The notes: generated by a model from the letters alone, not told the origin. Positions 7,703-16,182 are shown, counted from the first letter of the stretch. The stretch is DNA of 38,136 nt from Flavobacteriaceae bacterium (GCA_013003555.1 JABDIV010000087.1:1-38136); one strand, 5' to 3'. Translations and numbers: made by a program.

Positions 7703-8074
7703 TTAAATCGATTTTACGATCACATAACCGAGCCAAACACAAAACAGGCCAAAGGCCAGACTTGCTAAAAGATAATACCAAAACAGGGCGGTGTGCCCGG
7801 TTCTCAACAAGGCTATACTTTCATGGGTGAAGGCTGAAAAAGTTGTAAAGCCCCCGCAAAAACCAGCGACGAGAAAGAGCAGAAGATTTTCAGACAATTT
7901 ACTTTTCTCAAGAATCCATCCAAAGACTAAACCAATAATAAAACTCCCGATCAGGTTTACAGTGAAGGTTCCCCATGGAAAGGAAGGGGAAGCGGCATTC
8001 ATACTTCGCCCGATATAAAACCGAATAACACTACCTAATCCACCGCCTAAAAAAACAAGAATAGCCGCTCTCAT
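7703..8074 (-). CDS. crcB: Fluoride ion channel/exporter CrcB (Fluc)
   Basis: This 123-residue protein has four predicted membrane helices. It carries the Fluc signatures GGGLGSVIRFYIGR near the N-terminus, the NLIGSFIIG helix with the pore-lining Asn, and GFCGGFTTFSAF, the broken TM3 with the central Na+ site and the phenylalanine box. Fluc proteins are dual-topology dimers that let fluoride leave the cytoplasm. A single crcB copy, as here, implies a homodimer. The gene starts 3 bp after the SRPBCC/GyrI-like gene stop, so the two are co-transcribed. I see no fluoride riboswitch in front of either gene. Confidence 0.93.
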   Translation of the reverse strand: MRAAILVFLGGGLGSVIRFYIGRSMNAASPSFPWGTFTVNLIGSFIIGLVFGWILEKSKLSENLLLFLVAGFCGGFTTFSAFTHESIALLRTGHTALFWYYLLASLAFGLFCVWLGYVIVKSI

Positions 8075-8077
8075 CTA

Positions 8078-9109
8078 TTATTGGGTGATCTCCTGAATTG
8101 GAATATAGATCTCGGTTCTCCAATCCCTGGGATTTGGAAATAAACCGGGATCGTTGGTATAGATCTCAAAAGGTTTTATTTCTGAAGGAACCAGATTATT
8201 ATCTGCAACATAGGTCATGGCTTTATTCCATGCTTCTTCTAAATTGGTGTAGTTGCCCAAAAGAACGACTTTAAGCACCTTTGTTTTTGGAATATATCCA
8301 CATAAAATATCACTGCCTTTAGGCACGTCAATTTTTTCTATAACAGGAATACCATTACTCATTATCACAGTTCCTTCTTCATTGTTCATGTCATGATAAA
8401 CCGTCAATGGCATGCCCGTCATCTGAATGTTTCCTGCTCCCATAAAACTGCTTATACTGCCAAGATTTTCTCCCATCTTTTTTGCGATGTTTGAATTATC
8501 GGCATTTGTTGTTTTATATAGATAGAAACCACCACCATATTCCTTTATTCCTTCAATGGTAATTGTATATTTTTTCATGCTACTAACAACTATGCTGTCG
8601 AGCTTCTCAAGACCACGTTCAAAGTCCGGACCAATCATGTCATCAAAACCACCAGACATCACCGAAAAAGCCTTCAACATGAATGGTACTTTATCACTTC
8701 CCATTTTCCAGCTTACATCTGTTTTGCCGTCCTCTGTTGGTTCAAAGGACCAGGTCACCTTCGACGGTGCAAAATCGGCAAATTGCATTTCCTGTTCTAT
8801 CGACTTGTTACTTTCGACAGCCAACGTTTTCATGGTGCCGACGCCATCTTTATCTTCCCATGAATACGAACCTCCAACGCCCTTGGTCTGTTCAGGATAG
8901 GTGATTTTCAAATCGGGGTCTTTCTCAACCCATGATGACCAGGCAGCCCAGTTTTTATAATCGATAACATTGTTATAGATCACTGCTGCAGGGGCCTCAA
9001 TGGTCCTGCTACGGGTTACTTCAAAGGTGTTTGGTTGAACACCGATATAGATGGCCATTCCAATCACGAGAATTAGAATTATGAAGATGAGATATTTAAT
9101 TGTTTTCAT
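8078..9109 (-). CDS. SRPBCC-domain plus GyrI-like (AraC effector-binding) domain protein
   Basis: The product has 343 residues. A membrane helix at about 5-24 anchors it, followed by a START/SRPBCC-like domain (about 30-180: FEVTRSRTIEAPAAVIYNNV, YKNWAAWSSW, VTWSFEPTEDGKTDVSWKM). From about 183 to 340 there is a second domain starting KYTITIEGIKEYGGGFYLY and ending EIYTNDPGLF, DWRTEIYIPI, which is the GyrI-like/AraC effector-binding fold. Both domains bind hydrophobic small molecules in other proteins, so a ligand-binding role is likely; the ligand is unknown. It is transcribed just ahead of crcB. Confidence 0.8.
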   Translation of the reverse strand: MKTIKYLIFIILILVIGMAIYIGVQPNTFEVTRSRTIEAPAAVIYNNVIDYKNWAAWSSWVEKDPDLKITYPEQTKGVGGSYSWEDKDGVGTMKTLAVESNKSIEQEMQFADFAPSKVTWSFEPTEDGKTDVSWKMGSDKVPFMLKAFSVMSGGFDDMIGPDFERGLEKLDSIVVSSMKKYTITIEGIKEYGGGFYLYKTTNADNSNIAKKMGENLGSISSFMGAGNIQMTGMPLTVYHDMNNEEGTVIMSNGIPVIEKIDVPKGSDILCGYIPKTKVLKVVLLGNYTNLEEAWNKAMTYVADNNLVPSEIKPFEIYTNDPGLFPNPRDWRTEIYIPIQEITQ

Positions 9110-9135
9110 TTAAATCAGGATAAGGTGATTACTTT

Positions 9136-9143
9136 CAAAGATA
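9136..9143 (-). promoter_or_regulatory. -7 promoter box (TATCTTTG) for the SRPBCC-crcB operon
   Basis: The minus strand reads TATCTTTG, an exact TAnnTTTG match, 26 nt before the ATG at 9109. No -33 TTG is evident. Confidence 0.4.
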
Positions 9144-9207
9144 CATAATTCATGAATTTGTTGTTCGTTTCAGTACATCTAAATTTGTTCAAATTAGTTC
9201 TTCATAT

Positions 9208-9239
9208 TTTGAAAAATTTCAAGAATTAATAGTAATTTG
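9208..9239 (+). promoter_or_regulatory. Promoter for the dipeptidyl-peptidase III gene
   Basis: TTTG at 9208-9211 and TAATTTG at 9233-9239 are 21 nt apart, close to the Bacteroidota TTTG-N19-21-TAnnTTTG pattern (the -7 box is one base short). The ATG follows 28 nt later. Confidence 0.4.
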
Positions 9240-9267
9240 GAGCACTTATCATTTAAACATATTCAAA

Positions 9268-11313
9268 ATGAAATTTAAAGTTTTTATGGTCACTTTTTTA
9301 GTGGCTGCTTCTCTTTGGTCGTGTAAAAAAGAAACCGAAAAAAAGGTAGAACTCAAGCAAGAGTTTGTCGAATTGAGTCAGGATGATTTTCCCTATCTGC
9401 TCGAGCAATTTGCCGATTTAAAAATTCTGAGATATCAGATTCCGGGTTGGGAAGATTTATCCCTGAAGGAACAAAAGCTTGTTTATTATCTCACCCAGGC
9501 CGGATTATCTGGACGAGACATTATGTGGGATCAGAATTACAGACACAATTTGAAAATCAGAAATGCCCTGGAGTCGGTTTATATGAATTACGAAGGTGAC
9601 CGGTCTGCCGAAGATTGGAACGCTTTTGAAGTTTATTTAAAGCGGGTCTGGTTTAGTAATGGCATCCACCATCATTATTCCAATGCGAAGATTAAACCTC
9701 AATTTCCTGCTTTGTATTTAACGAGCCTTCTCGAAGAGACAGGAACGACTTTAGCACAGGAAGCATTCGACGTTATTTTCAATGATGCCGACTCCAAAAA
9801 AGTAAATAAGGCCAAGGACATCGATAATGTTCTTGAATCGGCAGTTAACTTTTATGGACCGGACGTTACAACAGCCGACGTTGAGAGTTTTTATGAGAAA
9901 ATGGAATCCCCCGATCCTGAGAAACCCTTGTCGTATGGCTTAAATTCACAGCTTGTAAAGGAAAATGGGGAGATTAAAGAACGCGTTTATAAATCAGGAG
10001 GCTTATATGGCCAGGCCATCGATGAGATCGTTAAATGGCTCGAATTGGCAGAAGGAGTGGCTGAAAATGAAGCTCAAGGCAATGCGCTCGGTTTACTCAT
10101 CGATTATTACGGGACCGGAGATTTACAAACATGGGACGATTATAATGTGGCCTGGACGGCGGCAACTGAAGGTAATATAGATTATATCAACAGTTTTATT
10201 GAAGTTTATAACGATCCTGTTGGATATAGAGGTTCGTATGAAACCATAGTGCAGATCAAAGATTTTGACATGTCGGCAAAGATGGCCGTGCTTTCAGAGA
10301 ATGCGCAATGGTTTGAAGATAATTCGCCTTTGATGGAAGCTCATAAAAAGAAAAATGTTGTTGGAGTAAGTTATAAGACTGTAAATGTAGCCGGAGAAGC
10401 AGGGGATGCCTCACCAAGTACTCCAATTGGCGTGAACCTGCCAAATGCGAACTGGATTCGTGCTTCTGTTGGAAGCAAATCGGTGTCTCTTGGTAATATT
10501 ATCAATGCCTACAACAATTCAGGCAGTGAAGGACGTCTTAAGGAATTTGTTCATGATGATGAAGAATTCCAACTTGAAAAAGCGCATGGACAATTGGGAG
10601 ATAAACTACACACTGCACTCCATGAAGTCGTGGGACATGCTTCAGGTCAGATAAATCCTGGAGTAGGACAGACGAAGGAGACCCTTAAGAATTATGCGTC
10701 AACTCTTGAAGAAGGGCGTGCCGATTTATTAGGCTTGTATTATCTATATAATTCGAAACTTCAGGAATTAGGTCTTGTTGAGGATTGGGAAGCGGTTGGA
10801 AAAGCAGCTTACGACGGTTACATCAGAAATGGAATGATGACACAGTTAATTCGTTTGGAACTCGGCGATGATGTTGAGGAAGCTCATATGCGCAATCGTC
10901 AGTGGGTTAGCGCCTGGGCATTTGAAAAAGGTCAGGCCGACAACGTCATTGAAAAGGTTAATCGCGATGGGAAGACCTATTATAATATAAATGATTATGG
11001 AAAATTACGCGAGTTATTCGGACAATTGTTGCGCGAAACCCAGCGCATTAAGTCGGAAGGCGATTTTGAAGCCTGCCAGGCCCTGGTGGAAAATTATGGC
11101 GTAAAGGTTGACCAGGAATTACATGCTGAGGTGCTTGAACGAAATAAGCAATTCACCCTGGCTCCATACGGTGGTTTTGTGAATCCGGTTTTGGTTCCAG
11201 AGACTAATGATTCCGGTGAAATTACGGCTATCGCGGTGAAGCACCCGGCGAGTTTTCCAAATCAAATGCTGATTTATGCTAAAAACTATGGTTTCTTGCC
11301 CGAGGAAAATTAA
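9268..11313 (+). CDS. Dipeptidyl-peptidase III family lipoprotein (M49)
   Basis: The product has 681 residues with an SPII signal (SLWSC, Cys19), so it is envelope-anchored rather than cytosolic like the animal enzyme. The M49 zinc signature HExxGH is present as HEVVGHASG (His452 and His457, catalytic Glu453), and the third ligand follows in LEEGRADLLGLYYLY (Glu481 or 482). The spacing of about 24 residues between motifs matches the Bacteroides-type DPP III rather than the longer eukaryotic insert. The enzyme releases N-terminal dipeptides from oligopeptides. The gene stands alone, with its own promoter and a terminator at 11332-11365. Together with the M14 and M28 peptidases in this window it suggests a peptide-scavenging periphery. 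Confidence 0.9.
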   Translation: MKFKVFMVTFLVAASLWSCKKETEKKVELKQEFVELSQDDFPYLLEQFADLKILRYQIPGWEDLSLKEQKLVYYLTQAGLSGRDIMWDQNYRHNLKIRNALESVYMNYEGDRSAEDWNAFEVYLKRVWFSNGIHHHYSNAKIKPQFPALYLTSLLEETGTTLAQEAFDVIFNDADSKKVNKAKDIDNVLESAVNFYGPDVTTADVESFYEKMESPDPEKPLSYGLNSQLVKENGEIKERVYKSGGLYGQAIDEIVKWLELAEGVAENEAQGNALGLLIDYYGTGDLQTWDDYNVAWTAATEGNIDYINSFIEVYNDPVGYRGSYETIVQIKDFDMSAKMAVLSENAQWFEDNSPLMEAHKKKNVVGVSYKTVNVAGEAGDASPSTPIGVNLPNANWIRASVGSKSVSLGNIINAYNNSGSEGRLKEFVHDDEEFQLEKAHGQLGDKLHTALHEVVGHASGQINPGVGQTKETLKNYASTLEEGRADLLGLYYLYNSKLQELGLVEDWEAVGKAAYDGYIRNGMMTQLIRLELGDDVEEAHMRNRQWVSAWAFEKGQADNVIEKVNRDGKTYYNINDYGKLRELFGQLLRETQRIKSEGDFEACQALVENYGVKVDQELHAEVLERNKQFTLAPYGGFVNPVLVPETNDSGEITAIAVKHPASFPNQMLIYAKNYGFLPEEN

Positions 11314-11331
11314 TGTTGATTATTAAAACAT

Positions 11332-11365
11332 AAAAAGCAGGGATCACAAACGGTTCCTGCTTTTT
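11332..11365 (+). terminator. Rho-independent terminator after the DPP III gene
   Basis: AAAAAGCAGG (11332-11341) and CCTGCTTTTT (11356-11365) form a 10-bp stem flanked by A and T runs, with a 14-nt loop that can extend the stem by wobble pairs. It lies 18 nt past the stop codon. Confidence 0.8.
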
Positions 11366-11432
11366 GGTTTTAAAACCAGGAGGGATTTAATAACGACCCT
11401 TTCAGTCCAAATTTATAAACCATTCAAAAAAA

Positions 11433-11618
11433 TTATCCAAGTAGAAATTTGATCATGGCGATCAGAACGATAAAGGAAATAAAAACGATGAGAACCCAGA
11501 CGCTGCCTTTATAATACTTGTTATGCAGTTTCCTGTCTTTCCGATAGGCTATGATTATGGTAATAATAAATGCGATTGCAAATAAAATTCCGAATACTAT
11601 TTGACCGTCGCTAAACAT
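11433..11618 (-). CDS. Small two-helix membrane protein, conserved in flavobacteria
   Basis: The product has 61 residues with two hydrophobic helices (about 7-24 and 41-59) separated by a basic loop, YRKDRKLHNKYYKG. By the positive-inside rule the loop is cytoplasmic and both termini face the periplasm. I recall similar uncharacterised small proteins in other flavobacteria with the same 'YRKD.KLHKK.YKGS' loop, which supports it being real. The function is unknown. It is divergent from the SDR gene, sharing a 51-bp promoter region. Confidence 0.65.
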   Translation of the reverse strand: MFSDGQIVFGILFAIAFIITIIIAYRKDRKLHNKYYKGSVWVLIVFISFIVLIAMIKFLLG

Positions 11619-11669
11619 AATTGTATTTTTAAGCCTTCGATTTTAAGATTCACGAATTTATAAATAATT

Positions 11670-12392
11670 ATGCCAACAGCCATAGTTTTTGGGGCAACTT
11701 CAGGAATTGGTAAACAACTGGCTGAATTTCTTATTGCGGATGGCTATAATGTTATAATAACTGGCAGGCGGTCAGACAATCTCAGTCAGTTGAAACACAA
11801 ATATCCTGCAAGCGTTCGGTCAGATAAATTGAATGTTCAGGATGTAAAGCGTACAGCTCAACTTTTCGAACAATGGATTCAGGAATTCTCACAGATCGAC
11901 CTGATACTGCATTGTGCAGGCATCGGATATGAAAATCCCGAACTGGATTGGACCAAAGAACAGGATACCATAAAAACCAATGTAGAGGCGGCCGCTCATA
12001 TCTATGACCTGGCCTTTAACCTGTTTAAAGCACAGGGATTTGGTCACCTTGTTTCTATATCGTCAATCGCGTCTTTGAGGGGGAACCGACATTCACCTGC
12101 GTATTTTGCTTCCAAAGCATTTCAGGTCAACTATCTGGAGTCTCTATACTTTAAGTCGAAGGAAATCAAAGGTGGTCGTATTTATATAACTGATGTTAGA
12201 CCGGGTTATGTCGATACGCGAATGGCATTGGGAAATGATAAGTTCTGGATGTCTAAATTAAATAAAGCAAGCAAGCAGATTTATTCGGCAATAAAGCGTA
12301 AAAAGAGAAAAGTCTATATTACGAAACGCTGGTTGTTAATTGCCTGGGTATTAAAGATTGTTCCCTCCTGGCTCATTAAAAAAGTAATGTAA
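11670..12392 (+). CDS. Short-chain dehydrogenase/reductase (SDR, NAD(P)-dependent)
   Basis: This is a 240-residue classical SDR. The Rossmann motif GATSGIG occurs at 8-14. A dinucleotide-specifying arginine pair after the second strand (ITGRRSDNL) favours NADP(H). LHCAGIGYENP corresponds to the NNAG motif. The catalytic set is Ser in VSISSIASLRG and the YxxxK in AYFASKAF, followed by the TDVRPGYVDTRMA loop. The C-terminus ends with a hydrophobic stretch (LLIAWVLKIVPSWLIKKVM) that may associate with membrane. The substrate is not determined. The pyrophosphohydrolase gene follows after 12 bp, so the two are likely co-transcribed. Confidence 0.9.
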   Translation: MPTAIVFGATSGIGKQLAEFLIADGYNVIITGRRSDNLSQLKHKYPASVRSDKLNVQDVKRTAQLFEQWIQEFSQIDLILHCAGIGYENPELDWTKEQDTIKTNVEAAAHIYDLAFNLFKAQGFGHLVSISSIASLRGNRHSPAYFASKAFQVNYLESLYFKSKEIKGGRIYITDVRPGYVDTRMALGNDKFWMSKLNKASKQIYSAIKRKKRKVYITKRWLLIAWVLKIVPSWLIKKVM

Positions 12393-12404
12393 AATATTAG
12401 TGAT

Positions 12405-12791
12405 ATGCAAGATAAAATAGAAGCGGTAAAAAAATTTCATCATGCCTTTAAACTGGGATATTCTAAAACTCCTACGGCTAGTTTGGGCTCCGATAAAAAT
12501 ATGCTTCGTTATAAGCTGATGAGAGAGGAAAATGAAGAGTACTTAGATGCTGCCAATGACAACGATCTTGTTGAAGTTGCCGATGCGTTGGGTGACATGC
12601 TTTACATTCTATGCGGCACCATAATTGAGCACGGCCTTGATCATAAGATCGAAGAGGTATTCAATGAGATTCAACGCAGCAATATGAGTAAATTAGATGA
12701 TAATGGAGAGCCCATTTACCGTGAAGACGGTAAGGTTTTAAAGGGTCCGAATTATTTTAAACCCGACATTGGATCAATCCTTAACCGTTAA
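12405..12791 (+). CDS. MazG-like nucleoside triphosphate pyrophosphohydrolase
   Basis: This 128-residue all-alpha protein belongs to the MazG/PRA-PH-like superfamily. The Mg-binding acidic pattern is visible as REENEEYLDA followed by LVEVADALGDMLYILCG, that is, the ExxE...ExxD arrangement used to hydrolyse NTPs to NMP and PPi. The extended C-terminal tail with NMSKLDDNGEPIYREDGKVLKGPNYFKPDI resembles phage- and Bacteroidota-type house-cleaning pyrophosphohydrolases, where it closes over the nucleotide. It is downstream of the SDR gene. The convergent ilvE stop is 6 bp away, with no terminator between them. Confidence 0.87.
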   Translation: MQDKIEAVKKFHHAFKLGYSKTPTASLGSDKNMLRYKLMREENEEYLDAANDNDLVEVADALGDMLYILCGTIIEHGLDHKIEEVFNEIQRSNMSKLDDNGEPIYREDGKVLKGPNYFKPDIGSILNR

Positions 12792-12797
12792 TCTGGT

Positions 12798-13868
12798 CTA
12801 TTTGATTCTATATCGCCACCCGTGTTCATCATCAGCGGCATTGTGCTGAATCGAAACAAGTCGATTTTTGAATTTGTCAGCAAATGAACCAGGCAGATCC
12901 TCAAGTTCAAAGAGTTCACCCTTATGTTCGAATGCTGAAATAGGACTAACGACGGCAGCTGTTCCGGCTCCAAAGATCTCTTTCAATTCTCCTGTTCGCG
13001 CAGCATCCTTGATTTCCTTCACAGTAACTGGTCTAACCTCACAAGGAATGCCAAAATCTTCTGCCAGTTGTATGATACTCTTACGTGTTACGCCATCAAG
13101 AATTCTATCATTCGTCGGGGCGGTAAGCAAGCGATCTCCAATTCTGAAGAAGATATTCATCGTACCTGCCTCTTCGAGATATTCATGCGTATTGGCATCG
13201 GTCCAAATGATTTGTTGAAAGCCTTTCTCATTGGCCAGGTTAGTCGGATAAAATTGCGCCGCATAATTACCGGCTGCCTTTGCAAACCCGACGCCGCCAT
13301 CAGCAGCGCGACTGTATTGTTCGGCAAAAACTACCTTCACTTTTCCTTTGTAATAGGCCTTGGCAGGGGAACACATAATCACAAATTTGTATTCCTTCGA
13401 AGGGGCAGCTGCAATAGCCGCCTCTGTAGCAATCACATAGGGCCGTATATATAGCGAATTGTCAAGTCCGGACTTAACCCATGAACTGTCCATCTGGATA
13501 AGGGTTTTCATCCCTTCGAAAAAATAATTTTCCGGGAATTCCGGGATGGCCAGTCGCTTGGCCGATTTATTTATACGTTTAAAATTTTCTTCCGGTCTGA
13601 AAAGCCAAACACCCCCATCATCGTCCTTATAGGCCTTCATCCCTTCGAAAACAGCCTGGCCATAATGGAATACGCGGGCACCCGGATCGAGTGAAATGGG
13701 TCCGTAAGGTCTTATTTTAGGTGTTTGCCACGCGCCGTTTTTAAAGTCGCACTCAAACAGGTGATCTGTAAAGATCTTTCCAAATTCAATATTCTCAAAA
13801 TCCACTGCTGAGATCTGGCTGTCTGCAGCTATTTCTATATCGATTTTGCACTTGGGTTCGTATATCAT
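12798..13868 (-). CDS. ilvE: Branched-chain amino acid aminotransferase (class IV PLP enzyme)
   Basis: The product has 356 residues, the length of the larger, mammalian-like BCAT group rather than the roughly 300-residue E. coli IlvE type. Visible features are FEGMKAY (80 region), the PLP-binding Lys197 in GFAKAAGNYAAQ, the EEAGTMNIFF strand and the RILDGVTRKSII segment that contacts the phosphate. It transfers amino groups between 2-oxoglutarate and valine, leucine or isoleucine in the cytoplasm. The gene is preceded by a well-formed TTTG-N18-TAAATTTG promoter and is monocistronic. Confidence 0.94.
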   Translation of the reverse strand: MIYEPKCKIDIEIAADSQISAVDFENIEFGKIFTDHLFECDFKNGAWQTPKIRPYGPISLDPGARVFHYGQAVFEGMKAYKDDDGGVWLFRPEENFKRINKSAKRLAIPEFPENYFFEGMKTLIQMDSSWVKSGLDNSLYIRPYVIATEAAIAAAPSKEYKFVIMCSPAKAYYKGKVKVVFAEQYSRAADGGVGFAKAAGNYAAQFYPTNLANEKGFQQIIWTDANTHEYLEEAGTMNIFFRIGDRLLTAPTNDRILDGVTRKSIIQLAEDFGIPCEVRPVTVKEIKDAARTGELKEIFGAGTAAVVSPISAFEHKGELFELEDLPGSFADKFKNRLVSIQHNAADDEHGWRYRIK

Positions 13869-13887
13869 TTGATAGGGATTGTAGCTG

Positions 13888-13917
13888 CAAATTTAAGCAA
13901 TAAAACCGGCAATCAAA
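13888..13917 (-). promoter_or_regulatory. Bacteroidota-type promoter of ilvE
   Basis: On the minus strand TTTG (13917-13914), an 18-nt spacer and TAAATTTG (13895-13888) make a near-consensus TTTG/TAnnTTTG promoter. It lies 19 nt upstream of the ilvE ATG at 13868. Confidence 0.6.
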
Positions 13918-13941
13918 GAAATAAAATCCTTAAAAAAGCCG

Positions 13942-13949
13942 TATATTTG
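13942..13949 (+). promoter_or_regulatory. -7 promoter box (TATATTTG) for the DUF4920-mnmD pair
   Basis: Exact TAnnTTTG match 24 nt before the ATG at 13974. It supports that ATG over the in-frame upstream start at 13869, which would precede the promoter. Confidence 0.45.
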
Positions 13950-13973
13950 AGGTCGAAAATCAATACCCATATC

Positions 13974-14477
13974 ATGAAAAATATTTTGTTTTTAGGACTT
14001 GTCTTAAGCTTGATCTTAAGTTGCAATTCCAACAAGAAAAATGAAGATGCCACAACGTCTGTAAAGGATGAAATGGCCTTTACCTCAATTGGTAAAGAAA
14101 TCATTGCTGACGATGCTGTCTCTGCCGATCGAATGGCTGTTCATTATGCCGATATGAAGGTTGGTGATACCATTGCTTCAAAGATGACTGGCAAGGTAGA
14201 CGAAGTTTGTCAGTCAAAAGGTTGCTGGATGAAGCTCGACCTTGAAAACGGTGAGCAAGTGATGGTAAAATTTAAAGATTACGGATTCTTTATGCCCAAA
14301 GATATTGCAGGTAAAGAAGTGATCATTAACGGGATTGCTTATGTAAATGAAATGTCGGTTGAAGAACAAAAGCATTATGCAGAGGATGCAGGTGAATCAG
14401 CGGAAGCTATAGCCGCTATTACCAAACCGAAAAAGACCTATTCATTTGAAGCTGATGGTGTTTTGCTGAAACAATAG
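13974..14477 (+). CDS. DUF4920-family lipoprotein
   Basis: The start is set at ATG 13974, giving 167 residues with an SPII signal (LILSC, Cys17). The in-frame extension back to 13869 would cross the promoter box and add 35 residues ahead of the signal peptide. The core (about 60-140) has KMTGKVDEVCQSKGCWMKLDL, a conserved two-Cys segment I associate with DUF4920, then VMVKFKDYGFFMP and GKEVIINGIAY, which look like a small beta-barrel of the OB-fold type. The function is unknown; the CxxxGCW segment might bind metal or form a disulfide. mnmD begins 1 nt after the stop. Confidence 0.85.
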   Translation: MKNILFLGLVLSLILSCNSNKKNEDATTSVKDEMAFTSIGKEIIADDAVSADRMAVHYADMKVGDTIASKMTGKVDEVCQSKGCWMKLDLENGEQVMVKFKDYGFFMPKDIAGKEVIINGIAYVNEMSVEEQKHYAEDAGESAEAIAAITKPKKTYSFEADGVLLKQ

Positions 14478-14478
14478 T

Positions 14479-15144
14479 TTGAAGCGAAATATTATTACCA
14501 CTGCCGACGGTTCGAAAACCATTCAAATTGAAGAATGGCAGGAGCAGTATCATTCAACTCATGGTGCCATTCAAGAGTCTCAGCATGTTTTTATCGACAA
14601 TGGGTTGATCTACTATGTACGATCAAAGAATATGTCATCGGTTACTATTCTCGAATATGGTTTCGGTACGGGTCTCAATGCTTTGATGACCCGGTTAACC
14701 GCGCAAGAATTGAAAATCAATATTGATTATACAGGTCTTGAAGCTTTTCCTGTTCAAGAGAACGAACTGGAGGAGCTAAATTATCCGGAACAATTAAATA
14801 TCGATCCTGCAGATTTTGATAAGCTCCATGAGACTCAATGGGATCAACCACTATCCATATCACCTGATTTTATGCTGCATAAGCAAAACGTTTACTTCGA
14901 ACATTTCAAAAGCGACAAACGTTTTGATATTATTTATTATGATGCCTTTGGCGCGAGGGTCCAGCCTGAGTTATGGACGAAAGAGATCTTTGAAAAGATC
15001 TATGAACACTTGAAAGAAGAAGGGATTATGGTCACTTACTCATCTAAGGGCAGTGTTAGACGTGCGCTTGAATCAATCGGATTCAAGGTTGAACGACTTA
15101 AAGGACCTCCGGGAAAACGCCATATGTTAAGAGCTTCCAAATGA
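14479..15144 (+). CDS. mnmD: MnmD-like tRNA methyltransferase (MnmC1-type domain)
   Basis: This 221-residue methyltransferase has the SAM-binding loop LEYGFGTGLNAL (59-69). A DIIYYDAFGARVQPELW segment carries the acidic motif of the MnmC1/DUF752 family, and it ends with GPPGKRHMLRA. The family converts 5-aminomethyl(-2-thio)uridine to the methylaminomethyl form at tRNA wobble U34. There is no FAD oxidase domain, so this is the stand-alone MnmD form. The start is TTG at 14479: N-termini of homologues begin with the same MKR.I..T.DGSKT pattern, and no ATG is available before it. It is adjacent to the DUF4920 gene with a 1-nt gap, so translation is probably coupled. Confidence 0.88.
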   Translation: MKRNIITTADGSKTIQIEEWQEQYHSTHGAIQESQHVFIDNGLIYYVRSKNMSSVTILEYGFGTGLNALMTRLTAQELKINIDYTGLEAFPVQENELEELNYPEQLNIDPADFDKLHETQWDQPLSISPDFMLHKQNVYFEHFKSDKRFDIIYYDAFGARVQPELWTKEIFEKIYEHLKEEGIMVTYSSKGSVRRALESIGFKVERLKGPPGKRHMLRASK

Positions 15145-15212
15145 ATGGCTTGACTTCGCTAAATTCATGTTAAACCCGTGGCTATACGTCATGTAAATAT
15201 TTTTATAAGCCG

Positions 15213-15220
15213 TAATTTTG
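15213..15220 (+). promoter_or_regulatory. -7 promoter box (TAATTTTG) directly before the epimerase gene
   Basis: Exact TAnnTTTG match only 7 nt before the ATG at 15228. If it is used, the transcript would be leaderless or nearly so. Confidence 0.35.
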
Positions 15221-15227
15221 CTTTGTT

Positions 15228-16139
15228 ATGAAAAAGATTCTTATTTCGGGAGCAACAGGATTAATCGGACAAAAACTTGTTGAGGCCTTCCTGGCTCAGG
15301 GCATGACTGTCCATTATTTGAGTACAGGTAAATCAAAGTTAAAGACTGAAGAACGACTTAAGGGATTTTATTGGAACCCCAAGCAACAAATTATCGATAC
15401 AGCATGCTTTGAAGGCGTTAGCGTTATAATAAATTTAGCCGGTGCTTCAATTGCAAAACGTTGGACTCCTAGTTACAAAGAGGAGATCATGAATAGTCGA
15501 ATTCAGTCAATCGATTTATTGGCTAAATCGGTAAAAGAACTCAATATAAAGATCGATCATTTTATTTCCGCGAGTGCCATTGGCTACTATCCGTCATCGG
15601 AAATAAATTTTTATGATGAAAATTATAAATCCGAATCGGACGCTTTCCTTGTAAAAGTGGTAAGACAGTGGGAAGCAGCCGCCCGACAATTTACTGATTT
15701 GGGGATAACCGAAACAAGGATAAGGATCGGGTTGGTCCTTGCCGAAGGTGGGGGAGCCCTCGAGGAATTGGCCAAACCCATTCGCTCGTTAGCAGGGTCT
15801 GCACTGGGAACGGGAAAACAGTGGCAGTCCTGGATTCATATAGACGATGTGGTCGGAATCTTTATGTATTGCCTGAATAATAAGATCACCGGACCAGTTA
15901 ATGCGGTAGCTCCTAACCCTGTTACCAATAAGGTGCTTGTTCATGCCATAGCCAAGACTCTCAACAGATTTATAATCTTACCGAATGTCCCGGTCTCGGT
16001 ATTAAAATTAATGCTTGGTGAAATGCATGTGATTATCACAGAGGGGCAACGCGTGAGTTCAAAAAAGATAGAAGATCTGGGTTACGCCTTTCAGTATTAT
16101 CAGCTTGATGCGGCGCTCGAAGATCTTTTAAAAGCATAA
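15228..16139 (+). CDS. TIGR01777-family NAD-dependent epimerase-like protein
   Basis: The product has 303 residues of the extended/atypical SDR type. The N-terminal dinucleotide motif is GATGLIGQKL (8-17), then FYWNPKQQIID, VIINLAGASIAKRWT and the SASAIGYYPSS stretch with the catalytic Tyr. QWEAAARQF and RIGLVLAEGGGALEEL follow, with SWIHIDDVVGIF in the C-terminal half. This set defines the TIGR01777/SDR39U1 family (YfcH-like in E. coli), whose substrate is not established. The C-terminal DUF1731 segment is present (EMHVIITEGQRVSSKKIEDLGYAF, here without its usual extra length). It is convergent with a YceI gene across a shared terminator. Confidence 0.9.
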   Translation: MKKILISGATGLIGQKLVEAFLAQGMTVHYLSTGKSKLKTEERLKGFYWNPKQQIIDTACFEGVSVIINLAGASIAKRWTPSYKEEIMNSRIQSIDLLAKSVKELNIKIDHFISASAIGYYPSSEINFYDENYKSESDAFLVKVVRQWEAAARQFTDLGITETRIRIGLVLAEGGGALEELAKPIRSLAGSALGTGKQWQSWIHIDDVVGIFMYCLNNKITGPVNAVAPNPVTNKVLVHAIAKTLNRFIILPNVPVSVLKLMLGEMHVIITEGQRVSSKKIEDLGYAFQYYQLDAALEDLLKA

Positions 16140-16140
16140 A

Positions 16141-16164
16141 AAAACCCCGCCACAGGCGAGGTTT
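16141..16164. terminator. Bidirectional terminator between convergent genes
   Basis: AAAACCCCGCC (16141-16151) and GGCGAGGTTT (16155-16164) form a GC-rich stem with one mismatch and a 3-nt loop. An A run on the left and a T-rich flank on the right make it usable from both the epimerase (+) and the YceI gene (-). Confidence 0.75.
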
Positions 16165-16182
16165 GATTCGAATGATATTCGA

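Noticed and set aside
8075..9267. Fluoride riboswitch for crcB
   Set aside because: There are only 3 bp before crcB, and the region upstream of the operon shows no sign of the fluoride aptamer that I could recognise.
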